Source of the DNA: Orientallactaga sibirica | Lineage: Eukaryota; Chordata; Mammalia; Rodentia; Dipodidae | Assembly: GCA_036365145.1 (NCBI GenBank) | Contig: JAEOAD010002327.1 | Location: 682,001-746,000 of the forward strand | Direction: 5' to 3' | DNA: 64,000 bases | Notes under the pieces: model-generated | Database searches by the model: none | Told to the model about the DNA's origin: nothing | What the model saw: only the letters and a program-made list of their open reading frames with translations | Translations under genes and position numbers: made by a program | In this document: piece by piece, positions 62,381 to 64,000 of the stretch | Layout of the letters: each line of letters starts with the position of its first letter | How positions within the stretch are numbered: the stretch's first letter is position 1

Positions 62381-63330
62381 GTTAGATTACACAAACTAGG
62401 AAAGTTTGATCTTGCTGCACTGAAGACTGTTCGTAAGAAAGCAACTGATTTGGGGATCAGAACACGCTTATTTCACACAGTACTGTGTTCGGCAATGAAG
62501 GTGTTTGTTTTCTAAACAAACTACGTTAGAAATGTGGTTAATCTACTAAGTTGTACATCTTGTTAGATTACACAAACTAGGAAAGTTTGATCTTGCTGCA
62601 CTGAAGACTCTTCGTAAGAAAGCAACTCATTTGGAGAACAGAATCGCCTTATTTCACACAGTACTGTGTTCGGCAATGAAGGTGTTTGTTTTCTAAACAA
62701 ACTACGTTATAAATGTGGTTAATCTACTGAGTTGTACATCTTGTTAGATTACACAAACTAGGAAAGTTTGATCTTGCTGCACTGAAGAGTCTTCGTGAGA
62801 AACCAACTCATTTGGGGAACAGAACAGCATTATTTCACACAGTACTGTCTTTGGCAATGAATGGGTTTGTTTTCTAAACAAACTACTTTAGAAATGAAGG
62901 TAGTCTATTAAGTTGTACATCTTGTTAGATTACACAAACTAGGAAAGTAGCATCTTGCTGCACTGAAGACTCTTCGTAAGAAAGCATCTCATTTGGGTAA
63001 CAGTACAGCCTTATTTCACACAGTACTGTGTTCGGCAATGAAGGCGTTTGTTTTCTAAACAAACTGCGTTAGAAATGTGGTTAATCTACTAAGTTGTACA
63101 TCTTGTTAGATTATACAAACTAGGAAAGTTTGATCTTGCTGCACTGAAGACTCTTCGTAAGAAAGCAACTCATTTGGGGATCAGAACATGCTTATTTCAC
63201 ACAGTACTGTGTTCGGCAATGAAGGTGTTTGTTTTCTAAACAAACTACGTTAGAAATGTGGTTAATCTAGTAAATTCTACATCTTGTTAGATTACACAAA
63301 CTAGGAAAGTTTGATCTTGCTGCACTGAAG
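62381..63330 (-). repeat. Eight-monomer period, partial copy 2
   Basis: About five monomers matching the first part of 60934-62380 with the same variants; the match ends near 63330, where gaagacttcg (a 3-base loss) begins a monomer of another type. It may be the start of a forming HOR, cut off by a later exchange. Confidence 0.75.
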
Positions 63331-64000
63331 ACTTCGTAAGAAAGCAACTCATTTGGGGATCAGAACAGGCTTATTTCACACAGTACTGTGTTCGGCAATG
63401 AAGGCGTTTGTTTTCTAAACAACCTAGGTTAGAAATGTGGTTAATCTACTAAGTTGTACATCTTTTTAGATTACACAAACTAGGAAAGTTTGATCTTGCT
63501 GCACTGAAGACTCTTCGTAAGAAAGCAAGTCATTTATAGAACAGAACTAGCTTACTTCACACAGTACTGCATTCTGCAATGAAGGTGTTTGTTTTCTAAA
63601 CAAACTACGTTAGAAATGTGGTTAATCTACTAAATTCTACATCTGGTTAGATTACACAAACTAGGAAAGTTTGATCTTGCTGCACTGAAGACTCTTCGTA
63701 AGAAAGCAACTGATTTGGGAATCAGAACACGCTTATTTCACAAAGTACGGTCTTCGGCAATTAAGGCGTTTGTTTTCTAAACAAACTACGTTATAAATTT
63801 GGTTAATCTCCTAAATTGTACATCTTGTTAGATTACACAAACTAGGAATGTTTGATCTTGCTACACTGAAGAGTCTTCGTAAGAAACCAACTCATTTGGG
63901 GAACAGTACAGCCTTATTTCCCACAGTACTGTGTTCGGTAATGAAGGCGTTTGTTTTCTAAACAACCTACGTTAGAAATGTGGTTAATCTACTAAGTTGT

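Larger units (their letters stand above)
35659..64000 (-). repeat. 181-bp satellite array, right (reverse) arm
   Basis: The same monomer as the left arm in reverse complement, about 157 copies, running to the window end. The landmark gttag in cttgttagattacac is spaced 181 bp (for example 53326 to 53507), and 55 monomers fit between 53326 and 63286. Only one clear break in register was found, a 34-bp deletion at 45.45 kb. The subtypes match those of the left arm when reverse-complemented, including B (aatgaaggtagtctatt), C (ttctcaagaaagcaactgat), E (gaactagcttacttcac) and the gggatcagaacaggc variant. No genes, transposons or unique DNA are visible. Confidence 0.97.
52966..64000 (-). repeat. 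More homogeneous right-end satellite
   Basis: About 61 monomers with visibly fewer private changes than 35.7-53 kb. Subtypes B, C, E, the gggatcagaacaggc type and a ggagaacagaatagcc/catagtactg type recur at irregular spacings (4, 5, 7, 8, 9 and 12 monomers between B copies), so HOR order is incipient or scrambled. The array continues past the window end, which lies inside a monomer. Confidence 0.8.

Noticed and set aside
35659..64000. Possible CENP-B box (ttcg, then four bases, a, two bases, cggg) in cttcgtaagaaagc
   Set aside because: The ttcg and central a fit, but the required cggg is gcaa here. The other ttcg site (ttcggcaatg) lacks the central a. No full match found.
1..64000. Identity as human alpha satellite, Arabidopsis 178-180-bp repeat or another named centromere satellite
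   Set aside because: The period is similar but the sequence does not resemble those families as I know them. A database search of the monomer would decide; I cannot run it, so no name is given.

Overview
The window holds no recognisable gene. It is a 64-kb stretch of eukaryotic satellite DNA: about 355 tandem copies of a 181-bp, AT-rich monomer filling both ends of the window, with no unique flank, transposon, RNA gene or credible coding region. The monomer length was measured by tracking one landmark (acaagatg at 2, 183, 364, 545, 726 and so on; its reverse complement in the right half). A monomer of about 180 bp, near one nucleosome plus linker, in higher-order repeats (HORs) is typical of centromeric or pericentromeric satellites in plants and animals. 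I do not recognise the monomer, so the species and the centromeric role remain inference.

Layout. (1) Left array, 1-35656, about 198 monomers, all in one orientation: a mosaic start (1-3621); two long HOR units of 22 and 24 monomers (3622-11934); an 11-monomer HOR in two full copies and a partial third (11935-17610); a short scrambled patch (17611-17792); a family of short HORs of 7, 9 and 8 monomers sharing one backbone (18042-22395); three units of an expanded form of that backbone (22396-30905; 17, 16 and at least 14 monomers, best explained by an 18-monomer ancestor with whole-monomer losses); then diverged monomers without clear HOR order (30906-35656). (2) A palindromic strand switch at 35638-35676, where the array turns round. 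(3) Right array, 35659-64000, about 157 monomers, all in the opposite orientation: diverged to about 53 kb, then more uniform to the window end.

The strand switch lies inside the most diverged sequence, and regularity rises outward on both sides. The same monomer subtypes, and even the same adjacent pair of subtypes (called C and B here), occur on both sides in opposite orientation. The subtypes therefore probably existed before the inversion, or were exchanged across it.

Subtype names used below: B = monomers carrying ctaccttcatttctaaag and cccattcattg; C = monomers ending gaaatcagttgctttcttga with cagggcagc; E = monomers with gaatgcagtactg and aagctagttctg. Parts of 6-27 kb carry irregular patches at CpG positions and odd homopolymer lengths, so consensus error should be excluded before fine variants there are interpreted.
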